This document shows positions 6,100-12,185 of a stretch of 12,185 nt of DNA, piece after piece. The notes under the pieces were generated by a model, which saw nothing but the letters and a program-made list of their open reading frames with translations, did no database searches and was not told the origin of the DNA. The DNA comes from CAWJEL01 sp964647255 (lineage in GTDB: Bacteria > Chloroflexota > Anaerolineae > CG2-30-64-16). The number at the start of each line of letters is the position of its first letter. Positions within the stretch are counted from its first letter, which is position 1. The stretch covers positions 1-12,185 of the forward strand of contig CAZYGI010000098.1 of assembly GCA_964647255.1 (NCBI GenBank), given 5' to 3'. Made by a program: the position numbers and the translations under genes.

Positions 6100-6921
6100 A
6101 TGATCGAGCTCGCTCCGCACAACAAGATGGGTCTGGCCCTGGCGTCGCCGCTCATCGCGGGCAGCGGCGCGGCCGGCTTCGGCGACGCGTGGCCGGCCGG
6201 GCTGCGGCCGGACCAGTTCGGCGCGCTGGTGACCCTGCCGATCTCCTGGCGGCCGCGGCGGGGGCAGGCCGGACCCCGGCTGGCCGAGGTGCCGGGCGGT
6301 TTCGTGCTGGCGGCCGGCGATCATAACCCCGGCTGCCGCCGCGTGCTTCAAGATCACGATGGCCTTTGGCGGCGGTTGGGCGTGCCGGTGATCGCTGCGT
6401 TGGCGGCCAGCGCGACGGAGGACTGGGATCGGCTGGCCGCGCAGATCGAGGAGGAGTCGGGCGCGGCCGCGCTGGAGCTGCAACTGCCGCAGGTGGCGCA
6501 CCGCAACGACGCCGCGGCCTGGATCAGCGCCGCGCGCCGCGCCTGCACCCTGCCGCTGCTGGTCAAGTTGCCCACCGCACGGGCGGTTGCCCTGGCGGCG
6601 ACCTGCGCCAGCGCCGGCGCGGACGCCCTGGTGGTCGGCACGGCGCCGATGGCCGCAGGCCGGACGCCGGACGGCGCACTGGTCGAAGGGCCGTTAGCCG
6701 GCCCGGTCGCGTTCCCCTTGACCCTCTACGCGCTGCGCGCGGTCGCCGGACTGAGCCTGGATCTGCCACTCATCGCTGCGGGCGGTATCACGCGAGCGGA
6801 GGACGCCCAAACCTGCTTCGACGCGGGCGCGGTCGCGATCCAGGTGCGCAGCCTGGCGTGGCTTGATCCGGGGGCGGTGCGGCAGTTGGCCCGAGAATGG
6901 GACGCGGACGAGCGCGGATAA
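6100..6921 (+). CDS. Divergent dihydroorotate dehydrogenase-like FMN TIM-barrel protein
   Basis: The 273-residue protein aligns along its length with PyrD class 1B: LASPLIAGSGAAGFG (13-27), PRLAEVPGGF (59-68), NPG (76-78), PLLVKLP (152-158), ADALVVGTAP (174-183), EGPLAGPVAFPL (196-207) and the FMN-phosphate segments AAGGI-RAEDA (226-236) and GAVAIQVR (243-250). K156 and N76 are retained. However, NLSCPN with its catalytic Cys/Ser becomes LQLP at 127-130, the TKG/TKT lysine becomes Leu46, the Asn before Thr181 becomes Gly180, the Lys of GPAIKP becomes Phe205 and the last FMN-binding Gly becomes Arg250. Normal dihydroorotate oxidation is therefore doubtful. No PyrK or other pyrimidine gene is adjacent. 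The ATG at 6100 follows a GGACTGGGA stretch 8 bases upstream; an in-frame ATG at 6073 has no ribosome site. The stop lies within a 10-base tandem repeat. Confidence 0.7.
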   Translation: MIELAPHNKMGLALASPLIAGSGAAGFGDAWPAGLRPDQFGALVTLPISWRPRRGQAGPRLAEVPGGFVLAAGDHNPGCRRVLQDHDGLWRRLGVPVIAALAASATEDWDRLAAQIEEESGAAALELQLPQVAHRNDAAAWISAARRACTLPLLVKLPTARAVALAATCASAGADALVVGTAPMAAGRTPDGALVEGPLAGPVAFPLTLYALRAVAGLSLDLPLIAAGGITRAEDAQTCFDAGAVAIQVRSLAWLDPGAVRQLAREWDADERG

Positions 6922-6931
6922 ACGCGGATGG
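6902..6931. repeat. Three-unit 10-base tandem repeat (ACGCGGA core) over the PyrD-like stop codon
   Basis: The core (A/G)CGCGGA recurs at 6902-6908, 6912-6918 and 6922-6928, an exact 10-base period. It encodes the last residues of the PyrD-like protein (ADERG) and includes its TAA at 6919-6921. It ends about 15 bases before the stop of the convergent RhuM-Doc gene. From memory, degenerate GCGGAT arrays with this period are a common intergenic repeat in several phyla; that is not tested here. Confidence 0.6.
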
Positions 6932-6945
6932 TTGGGCTTCTTCTC

Positions 6946-7932
6946 TCAATTCCGCCCGTTGATCAGGTTGACGACCATGCTGATGATCACGCGTTTCTCC
7001 GCGGGCTCGCTGACCGCGATCAGCAGGGTGATCGCCACCAGGGCGTTGTCCGCGATGCGCCTGGCCCCGTCGGCGCGGCGGAGCATGGCGTTCTTCTCCA
7101 TAAACCATAGGAACAACGCGGCCGCGATGCGCTTGTTGCCGTCTATGAAGCTGTGATTTTTCACCAGGAAGTACAGCAGGTGCGCGGCCTTTTCCTCCAG
7201 GCTGGGGTAGAGGTCGTGCCCGTCGAAGGTCTGCATGATCGCGTTGAGCGAGCTGTGCAGGCTCTCATCCTTCTCTAGCCCGAACAGTGCGGACGCGCCG
7301 AACTTTTCCCGCAGTTGGACGATGACCCCGCGCGCCTCATCGTAGCTGATGCCGATCGCCAGGCCCGCGTGCGTTGCCTGCGCCGCCACGCGCTGGTGGT
7401 CGTAATCGTCCAACAGATCCAGCGCGTAGGCGTAATCGGTCACCACGCGCAGCAGCGCGGTCGCCTCGTCCGCCGAGACCGCTTCTCCGACCAGCGCATG
7501 CTCCACCAGCCGCAGCGACTGGCGCAGCTCCGCCAGCCGGCGCTCGTTGGCCGAGTAGCCGCGCACCAGGTGGTCGCGCAGCACCCCCGTGGCCCAGATA
7601 CGGAACTGTGTGCCGCGGCGGGAGTTGACGCGGTAGCCGACGGAGAGGATCATATCGAGATTGTAGAGGTCCATCTGCCGCAGCTTGCCGTCCGCAGCAA
7701 CCTGTGCATTTTTTGCACAGGTTGCTTCAGGGGCTAGCTCTCCCGTCGCGTAGACGTTGCGGATGTGCCGGACGATCACGGTGCGGTCGCGCTCAAACAA
7801 CTCCGCCATCTGGTGCGCGTCCAGCCAGATGGTGTCCTTCTCGATGCGCACATCCAGGCGCGGCGCGCCCTCTGCCGGCTGATAGATGACGATTTCCCCG
7901 CCAGGGGTGGTGTTGAGTGTGTTGATTGGCAT
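6946..7932 (-). CDS. RhuM-family protein fused to a Doc/Fic-type domain
   Basis: The 328-residue cytoplasmic protein has two parts. Residues 10-150 match the RhuM (virulence protein) family: IYQ near 16-18, WLDAHQMAELF-RDR (36-50), HIRNVYATGEL (56-66), CAKNAQVAADGK (72-83), YNLDMILSVGYRVNS-RGTQFRIWA (90-114). Residues 160-325 form a Doc-like domain with the active-site motif HSFIDGNKR at 260-268. The Lys in NKR, as in Doc, replaces the Gly of canonical AMP-transferring Fic proteins; Doc phosphorylates EF-Tu, so phosphotransfer is a possibility, not a demonstrated activity. The ATG at 7932 is chosen because GGGGAG lies 7 bases upstream; an ATG 30 bases earlier lacks one. No Phd-like antitoxin or clear inhibitory-helix motif is seen. 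The gene converges on the PyrD-like gene with 24 bases between stops and lies 155 bases downstream of menA. Confidence 0.85.
   Translation of the reverse strand: MPINTLNTTPGGEIVIYQPAEGAPRLDVRIEKDTIWLDAHQMAELFERDRTVIVRHIRNVYATGELAPEATCAKNAQVAADGKLRQMDLYNLDMILSVGYRVNSRRGTQFRIWATGVLRDHLVRGYSANERRLAELRQSLRLVEHALVGEAVSADEATALLRVVTDYAYALDLLDDYDHQRVAAQATHAGLAIGISYDEARGVIVQLREKFGASALFGLEKDESLHSSLNAIMQTFDGHDLYPSLEEKAAHLLYFLVKNHSFIDGNKRIAAALFLWFMEKNAMLRRADGARRIADNALVAITLLIAVSEPAEKRVIISMVVNLINGRN
7696..7726. repeat. Perfect 13-bp hairpin inside the RhuM-Doc coding sequence
   Basis: Arms 7696-7708 (AGCAACCTGTGCA) and 7714-7726 (TGCACAGGTTGCT) are exact reverse complements with a five-base T loop (A on the coding strand). 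It encodes the segment around T71-C-A-K-N-A-Q-V-A79 of the RhuM part. It is the strongest hairpin noticed inside a gene in this window. No T-run follows either arm, so it is not an intrinsic terminator. Confidence 0.85.
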
Positions 7933-8014
7933 GGCTGCACTCCCCAGGAATGTCGGGCACATATCGCCGGGGGTAGCGAGTGGTGCTTACCGAGCAAGAA
8001 ACTGTGGCAACCTT

Positions 8015-8043
8015 ATCATACCGCAAGCGCTCGGCTTGAAGAA
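8015..8043 (-). promoter_or_regulatory. Possible promoter for the RhuM-Doc gene
   Basis: The 155 bases between menA and RhuM-Doc hold no credible gene. On the minus strand a TATGAT box (8020-8015) is preceded 17 bases upstream by TTCTTC (8043-8038). The -10 box is good and the -35 box is poor. It would give RhuM-Doc its own transcript with a leader of about 75 bases. A small GTCA/TGAC hairpin (8044-8055) lies just upstream. Confidence 0.3.
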
Positions 8044-8087
8044 GTCAGAGATGACAGTGTTTGCCCTGGGTGTTGGCGGCTGCCGGG

Positions 8088-8993
8088 TTACAGGAGAAGC
8101 CCCACCGCCAGCGCGAGCGCGTACAGCACCGCCAACTGCGCGGTCCCGGCCAGCGTCCGGTTCAGCGCCGGGCCGAGCACCGTCCGCACGGCGCGCACCT
8201 GGGCCAGCGCCAATTGCAGCGTGAGCACCGTCATCATCACCCACGGCGTCATGCCCAGGCCGCGCCACATCACTACGGGCACGGCGTAGGCGATGGCGAG
8301 CAGCAGGATGTATTCGATCCGTGCGCCGCGGCGGCCCAGCAGCACGGCCAGCGTCCGCTTGCCCGCGGCGCGGTCGGTGTCCGCGTCGCGGAGGTTGTTC
8401 ACCACCAGGATGTTGGTCACCAGGCAGCCCATCGCCACCCCGCCCAGCCACGCGGCCGGCGTGACCGCATGCGCCTGGACGTAGTATGTCCCCACCACCG
8501 CGATCAGCCCGAAGAAGACGAAGGTGCCGAGGTCGCCCAGCCCGTAGTAGCCGAACGGCGCGGGGCCGATGGTGTAGGCCATCGCGGCCAGGATCGAGAG
8601 CACGCCGACCAGCAGGATCGGCCAGCCGCCCAGGGTGATCAGGTAGACGCCGCAGAGCGCGGCCAGCCCGAAGACGGTGACCATGCCCCGCTTCACCTGC
8701 CCCGGGGTGAGCAGCCCGGCGGTGGTGACGCGCGTCGGCCCCACGCGATCCGGCGTGTCCGTGCCGCGGCGGAAGTCGCCGAGATCGTTGGCGAAGTTCG
8801 AGCCGATCTGGATCAGGAGCGCGGCGATCAGCGCGGCAAGCGCGGCCAGCGGCCGGAATGCGCCGGCCTGGATCGCCAGCCCCGTGCCCAGGATTACGGG
8901 CGCGACGGCTGCAGGCAGTGTGCGCGGCCGGCTCGCCATGATCCAGGCCTGGCGACGGGTGACGGGTGTCGAAGGCGGCGTCACAGATTCCAT
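8088..8993 (-). CDS. menA: 1,4-dihydroxy-2-naphthoate polyprenyltransferase (menaquinone biosynthesis)
   Basis: The 301-residue membrane protein of the UbiA superfamily attaches a polyprenyl chain to 1,4-dihydroxy-2-naphthoate, giving demethylmenaquinone. MenA signatures are SRPRTLPAAVAPVILGTG (21-38), first aspartate motif N69-D70-x2-D73-x3-G77-x-D79 and second motif N200-L-R-D203-x-D205-T-D207-x3-GKRT; these bind Mg-diphosphate. Around eight or nine hydrophobic helices follow the usual pattern, and the length is typical. The NNLRD-x-x-TD form of the second motif favours MenA over UbiA or chlorophyll synthases. AAAGGGA lies about 5 bases before the ATG. The gene is 78 bases downstream of rsmD, with an interspersed repeat between them. 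It indicates a menaquinone-based respiratory chain; no other men gene is in the window. Confidence 0.92.
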   Translation of the reverse strand: MESVTPPSTPVTRRQAWIMASRPRTLPAAVAPVILGTGLAIQAGAFRPLAALAALIAALLIQIGSNFANDLGDFRRGTDTPDRVGPTRVTTAGLLTPGQVKRGMVTVFGLAALCGVYLITLGGWPILLVGVLSILAAMAYTIGPAPFGYYGLGDLGTFVFFGLIAVVGTYYVQAHAVTPAAWLGGVAMGCLVTNILVVNNLRDADTDRAAGKRTLAVLLGRRGARIEYILLLAIAYAVPVVMWRGLGMTPWVMMTVLTLQLALAQVRAVRTVLGPALNRTLAGTAQLAVLYALALAVGLLL

Positions 8994-9052
8994 CCGTGTC
9001 CCTTTCTGGGTGTGCCGGGAAACTGCTGAGGACGGTCGCTGCGCGTGTTGAA

Positions 9053-9080
9053 GCGCCGTCCTTTGACAAGCTCAGGGCGC
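9053..9080. repeat. Interspersed repeat with TTTGACAAGCTCAGG core at the 3' end of rsmD
   Basis: A CCTTTGACAAGCTCAGGG core (9060-9077) is bounded by inverted GCGCC (9053-9057) and GGCGC (9076-9080). From memory it closely matches a very widespread short intergenic repeat with a TTCGACAAGCTCAGG core, whose spurious translations read FDKLR and LSLSK; both appear here in non-genic frames. It contains the rsmD stop codon (9074-9072). Family membership rests on recollection, not on a search. Confidence 0.7.
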
Positions 9081-9662
9081 GTGACTGTCGGCGACGCCTT
9101 GCGGTGTCTCTTTTCCGGCGAAGAAGTGAAGTGCGGTGCTGCCATACTGCCGCTGATCCACCGCGCGCAGGTTCGCCAGCGCCGGCTCCGTCCATTCCTT
9201 GGGGAAGATCTGCACGATGGCCCGCCCGTTTTCGCCCAGCAGGCCGGGCCGCGCGTCTACGGACAGCAGCGCGCGCAGCCAGAGCCCCTGGTATTGCGGC
9301 GGCGCGATGTAGATCACGTCGAAGGGCTGCAAGCCGGGCCGGGTCAGGTAGGCGAAGGCGTCGCCCGGGACCGCGATGCCGCGGCCGGCGAAGCCGGTCG
9401 TTTCGATGTTGCGGCGGAGAGTCTGCAGCGCCAGCCGGTCGCGCTCGCAGAAGACGACCTCGGCCGCGCCCCGGCTGAGCGCCTCGATACCGACCGCGCC
9501 GGTGCCGCCGAACAGGTCGAGATAGCGCATCCCCTCGACCATCCCGGCGGATTCCAAGATGCTGAAAAGCGCAGACTTCACCCGGTCGGTGATGGGCCGG
9601 GTGCTGTCCCCCGGCACCGCGGCCAGGATGCGCCCCTTGGCGCTGCCCGCGATCACACGCAT
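9072..9662 (-). CDS. rsmD: 16S rRNA (guanine(966)-N2)-methyltransferase
   Basis: The 196-residue cytoplasmic Rossmann-fold methyltransferase begins MRVIAGSAKGR and continues RPITDRVKSALFSIL (22-36), the family's RNA-binding start. SAM-binding motif I is DLFGGTGAVGIEALSRGA (49-66), followed by FCERD (71-75). The enzyme methylates G966 of 16S rRNA during 30S assembly. Motif IV, normally DPPY in this family, reads A120-P-P-Q-Y124, with the polar first residue replaced by alanine. The fold ends around YGSTALHFF (173-181); the last 15 residues are an extra tail, and the stop lies in an interspersed repeat. GAGGG lies 7 bases before the ATG. The gene is 17 bases downstream of the acetyltransferase-like gene and is probably co-transcribed with it. 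Confidence 0.9.
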   Translation of the reverse strand: MRVIAGSAKGRILAAVPGDSTRPITDRVKSALFSILESAGMVEGMRYLDLFGGTGAVGIEALSRGAAEVVFCERDRLALQTLRRNIETTGFAGRGIAVPGDAFAYLTRPGLQPFDVIYIAPPQYQGLWLRALLSVDARPGLLGENGRAIVQIFPKEWTEPALANLRAVDQRQYGSTALHFFAGKETPQGVADSHAP

Positions 9663-9679
9663 GAATTATCCCTCATCGT

Positions 9680-10708
9680 CTACCGTTGGACTACCGTGTG
9701 ATACACCGCCTCATCCACGCCGCCGAAACGGTGCTTGTAATCCTCGTTGCCCTGGAGGAAGTCGAAGCGCGCCCGGCCGGCAGCGATGGCATCCTGGATG
9801 ATCTCTGCCAGGAGCACCCAGCCGGGGCTGAGCTGCGGGCTGTTGGCCGCGTCGTAGCCGGAGTTGTACACCAGACGTTCGTTCCGGTAGTCGAAACAGA
9901 AATAGGACGCCGCAGGTTGGCTGCCGATGTCAAGGAACGAGAGGTGCAGCCAACCGGCCTCGGCGAGCGCGGCCGCGATGCCGCGGAAGAACGCCTGCAT
10001 CTCGACGGTCATGAACGCGTGTTTGTCGGGCCGGCTCTGGCGGTGCAGCGCGATGAAGGACTCCATCGCCTCCGCCAGCGCCGCGCCGCCGGTCACAACG
10101 CGCAGGGCGGCGTCAGGCGCCTCGCGCTCGAGGCGGCGGAGCTTGCGCCGAATTTCGTGGCGTTCCTTTTTGTCCAGGGTGTTGAGGTAGGCTTCCCACC
10201 CGTCTTCCCCCGCGGGAGGCGGCAGCGTGATGACCGGGCAGACGTCCTCTTGGGTCGTCTCGGCCTGCCAGCCCAGCGCGCGCGCCATCTCCGGCAGGCG
10301 GGTGTGCGCCAGGGAGGTGGCGGGCTGGTTGCACAGCTCAAGCCGATCCCAGCCGGGCGCGTCCGGGCCGTCCAGCCAGGCCAGGAACGCAGCGTACACC
10401 GCTTCCTCCCGGCCGGCCTCGATGATCAGGTCGAGATAGTCTGAAACCTCCAGGCAGCCCACCACAGCGAGCGTGCGGACGCCGCCGGCCTCGCTGAGGT
10501 AGAGCGGCAGGATGCCGATCAACCGGCCCGCGTCGCGCACGGCGAGCACAAACAGCGGCCCCCGGCACGCGCCGAGATAGCGCCACCAGGTGGTTTGCCA
10601 TTCCCAGGTCAGAAAGATCGTGTCGCACCGGCTATGCGCCAGCAACGCGTTCCATTCGTCGTGCAGCGCGGCGAAACCGCTCTCATCGTGATAAACCGTC
10701 AATTCCAA
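9680..10708 (-). CDS. CelD/BcsL-type GNAT acetyltransferase-like protein
   Basis: The 342-residue protein has the two-part layout of the Acetyltransf_6 (CelD/BcsL) group: an N-terminal half with FLTWEWQTTWWRYLG (32-46) and LIGILPLYL (63-71), a basic stretch KKERHEIRRKLRRLERE (180-196), and a C-terminal GNAT half with AASYFCFDY-NERLVYNSGYD (266-286), SPGWVLLAEIIQDAI (294-308) and FDFLQGNEDYKHRFGG (315-330). Members of this group often act in exopolysaccharide or cell-surface synthesis; FemAB-like aminoacyl transfer is a related alternative. The start is TTG at 10708, with GAGGAG 9 bases upstream; no ATG fits as well. It lies 16 bases after the surface-protein gene and 17 before rsmD, implying one transcript. 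Substrate is unknown. Confidence 0.8.
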   Translation of the reverse strand: MELTVYHDESGFAALHDEWNALLAHSRCDTIFLTWEWQTTWWRYLGACRGPLFVLAVRDAGRLIGILPLYLSEAGGVRTLAVVGCLEVSDYLDLIIEAGREEAVYAAFLAWLDGPDAPGWDRLELCNQPATSLAHTRLPEMARALGWQAETTQEDVCPVITLPPPAGEDGWEAYLNTLDKKERHEIRRKLRRLEREAPDAALRVVTGGAALAEAMESFIALHRQSRPDKHAFMTVEMQAFFRGIAAALAEAGWLHLSFLDIGSQPAASYFCFDYRNERLVYNSGYDAANSPQLSPGWVLLAEIIQDAIAAGRARFDFLQGNEDYKHRFGGVDEAVYHTVVQR

Positions 10709-10724
10709 GGTTCCAAACTCCTCG

Positions 10725-12185
10725 TTATGGGTTCTTTTGTCTGCTGATCAGCCACGCGACGACGGCGATGGCTGCGGCGACCAGGACGCAAGAAAGCAGC
10801 GCCCTGACAGCCTGCACCGATTCGACCCTTTCCGCGCCGAGAATGCGCTGCTGAAGGGTCCGCACACCGGCCGCCAGGGAGGCGATGAAGCCGGCCGAAG
10901 GGTTTGCCGCCAGGCTCTGGCTTGCAGGCGCGGGGGTTATCGGCCGCGCCGGTATCATGGTTTCCCCGGGCGCCAGCGGGGCGGTCCGCGTCCAGTCGGC
11001 GCCGGGCGTCGCGCCGCGCTCCGCGGTGAGCGCATGCGGCGTCATCCTGCGGCCCGCGGTGTCGGTTGCGGCCGGCGCCTCGGAGGTGGCGGCCGAGGCG
11101 GCCGATAGGATCAGGCCGGCCGGCGTTGCGTCGGTGGGGCAGGCGTACAGATGGACGTCATCCACCCACATGGCGGTGCGGCCGCCCTTTCCGTCGTTGA
11201 TCACATTGAAGTAGACGCTGAACGTCTGGCCGGCGACCCCGATGAGCGGAAAGGTGTGCGGCTGCCACTCGTCGCGGTTGTCCAACACCTTCCACGGCAC
11301 GAACCACACGGCCTCATCCGGCCCCAGAATCACCGCTTCCTGCACATCATGCCCGGACAGCGACTCGGCCCAGGTGCGGGCCCAGAATTGCAGATACACG
11401 CGCGGCCGCTCGGCGGGCACGGTCACGGTTTGCCGCACCGAGGAGTAGCTGCGCAGATTTTGGGTCTGCGAGCCCAACTGCACGGCGTATGCCCCCTCGT
11501 GGACCGGCGCGGCGACCACCGCCGGGAGGAGGTCATTGTCCGGGACGTACCAGTTGTTGAACTGCGCCTCGAAGCCGCGGTTTTGCAGCAGGTCAATGCA
11601 GCCGCTGGGCAGCGCCGTCGGCGTGGCTGACGGCGTACCAACCGGCGTCGAAGCCGCGGTGACCGTCGGCGTCGGCGTGGGCGTGGCCGTGGCCGCGGGG
11701 CCACCGATGCAGGTCAGCAGCCGGACGTCGTCCACGTACATCACGGTGCGGCCGCCGGCGCCATCGTTGAAGACGGAAAAACTGACAAACACCGTCTGGC
11801 CCGCAAAGCCGGCGAGGTCAAACGTCAGTTGGTGCCATGCCGGGTTGTTCTCCTGAGCCGGCCACAACGTGGAAAGCAGGCTGCCGCCGGAAGTTTGCAG
11901 CGCGATCCGCTGATAGTCGGCGCCGGCCCCCGGCTGTGTCCGGGTGTACACCCAGGCTTCCAGGCTGACCTGCGCATACCCGGCCGGGATGGTGACGAGC
12001 TGGCGCACGGTGGTCAGGCTGTTCAAGTTTTGATCCAGCGAGCCGAGCTTGAGGGCATACGGCGCGCTGCGGTACAGGCTGTTGTCCGCAATCGCGCCGG
12101 CCGAATCGTCGGCCATCTGCCAGCTTCCCAGCCCGCCCGAAAACGCGCCGTCAATCAGGCGGTCGGCGCAGCCGGGCGTCGCGCT
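10725..12185 (-). CDS. Surface protein with tandem lectin-like domains and C-terminal membrane anchor (5' end outside window)
   Basis: The frame stays open to the right edge, so 486 residues are visible and the start, with any signal peptide, is missing; the Met at 12116 lies inside a domain and is not the start. Two homologous beta-rich domains (visible residues 6-159 and 196-349) share YA-(K/Q)LGS-QNL-S-VRQ-VT(I/V)PA and ND-GGRT-M-VDDV-L--C, resembling carbohydrate-binding jelly-roll modules. A Thr/Pro/Ala/Ser linker (160-195) joins them; SATPGC at the edge looks like the end of another linker, so a further domain may lie upstream. A low-complexity stalk (350-430) leads to a transmembrane helix at about 463-480 and the tail SRQKNP. 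The domains should face outward. No enzymatic motif is seen; ligand unknown. Confidence 0.8.
   Translation of the reverse strand, partial: SATPGCADRLIDGAFSGGLGSWQMADDSAGAIADNSLYRSAPYALKLGSLDQNLNSLTTVRQLVTIPAGYAQVSLEAWVYTRTQPGAGADYQRIALQTSGGSLLSTLWPAQENNPAWHQLTFDLAGFAGQTVFVSFSVFNDGAGGRTVMYVDDVRLLTCIGGPAATATPTPTPTVTAASTPVGTPSATPTALPSGCIDLLQNRGFEAQFNNWYVPDNDLLPAVVAAPVHEGAYAVQLGSQTQNLRSYSSVRQTVTVPAERPRVYLQFWARTWAESLSGHDVQEAVILGPDEAVWFVPWKVLDNRDEWQPHTFPLIGVAGQTFSVYFNVINDGKGGRTAMWVDDVHLYACPTDATPAGLILSAASAATSEAPAATDTAGRRMTPHALTAERGATPGADWTRTAPLAPGETMIPARPITPAPASQSLAANPSAGFIASLAAGVRTLQQRILGAERVESVQAVRALLSCVLVAAAIAVVAWLISRQKNP
11139..12170 (-). repeat. Coding duplication with 570-base period and low-complexity linker
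   Basis: The two domains of the surface protein are encoded at 12170-11709 and 11600-11139. Corresponding landmarks (first Cys, VRQ, NDG-GGRT, last Cys) are all 190 codons apart, so no net insertion or deletion separates them. Between them, 11708-11601 encodes the Thr/Pro linker and is built of GTCGGC/GTGGGC-like hexamers on the plus strand. Side chains have diverged substantially, so the duplication is old or has been inherited as a domain pair. Confidence 0.75.

Noticed and set aside
7704..7718. A_AAA_AAT heptamer on the coding strand of RhuM-Doc as a programmed -1 frameshift site
   Set aside because: The heptamer lies in the hairpin loop rather than 5-9 bases before a stem, and the zero frame continues through a complete Doc domain.
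7987..9195. 402-residue minus-strand open frame overlapping menA
   Set aside because: MenA in another frame of the same strand has full motifs and a ribosome site; this frame is Arg/Gly/Ala-rich and includes repeat-derived text (ALSLSKD).
11601..11708. CRISPR-like or tandem-repeat array from GTCGGC/GTGGGC hexamers
   Set aside because: Units are short and irregular with no spacers; they simply encode a Thr/Pro/Val linker.
12114..12116. ATG at 12116 as the start of the surface protein
   Set aside because: The frame is open to the edge and the residues before this Met match the start of the second repeat domain, so it is internal.

Overview
The window is G+C-rich bacterial DNA, closely packed with genes. 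It most resembles a member of the Chloroflexota. This is an inference from the gene set (menaquinone pathway MenA, a split archaeal/Chloroflexota-type methylmalonyl-CoA mutase large subunit), from a surface protein with Thr-Pro linkers, and from short interspersed repeats of kinds I recall from that phylum. No rRNA or tRNA is present, so the assignment cannot be fixed from this sequence alone.

Plus-strand block (129-6921). A stand-alone four-helix fatty acid 2-hydroxylase-like enzyme sits behind a plausible promoter. A 124-base leader with two mutually exclusive hairpins follows, and then a closely spaced run: glmS (glucosamine-6-phosphate synthase), a free-standing protein resembling the cobalamin-dependent methionine synthase activation domain, the methylmalonyl-CoA mutase large subunit, a PaaI-type hotdog thioesterase, methylmalonyl-CoA epimerase, and a divergent dihydroorotate dehydrogenase-like flavoprotein. 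Mutase, thioesterase and epimerase are separated by 1 and 7 bases and form a methylmalonyl-CoA module linking propionyl-CoA and succinyl-CoA. The cobalamin-binding small subunit is not in the window.

Minus-strand block (12185 down to 6946), convergent with the first. In transcription order it holds a C-terminally membrane-anchored surface protein with two homologous domains (its 5' end lies beyond the right edge), a CelD/BcsL-type acetyltransferase-like protein, rsmD (16S rRNA methyltransferase), menA (menaquinone prenyltransferase), and a RhuM-Doc fusion protein. The first three are 16-17 bases apart and probably co-transcribed. The RhuM-Doc gene is the most accessory-looking one; it carries a perfect 13-bp hairpin in its coding sequence and has no visible antitoxin partner.

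A recurring oddity is that three short repeat elements of different kinds lie at the 3' ends of three genes (methionine-synthase-activation-like, PyrD-like, rsmD) and contain their stop codons. Other points worth checking are a PyrD-like protein that has lost most dihydroorotate-binding residues, an altered motif IV in RsmD, and a cobalamin-reactivation-like protein next to a cobalamin-dependent mutase. I did not find a clear defence island, CRISPR array, insertion sequence or large unknown system.
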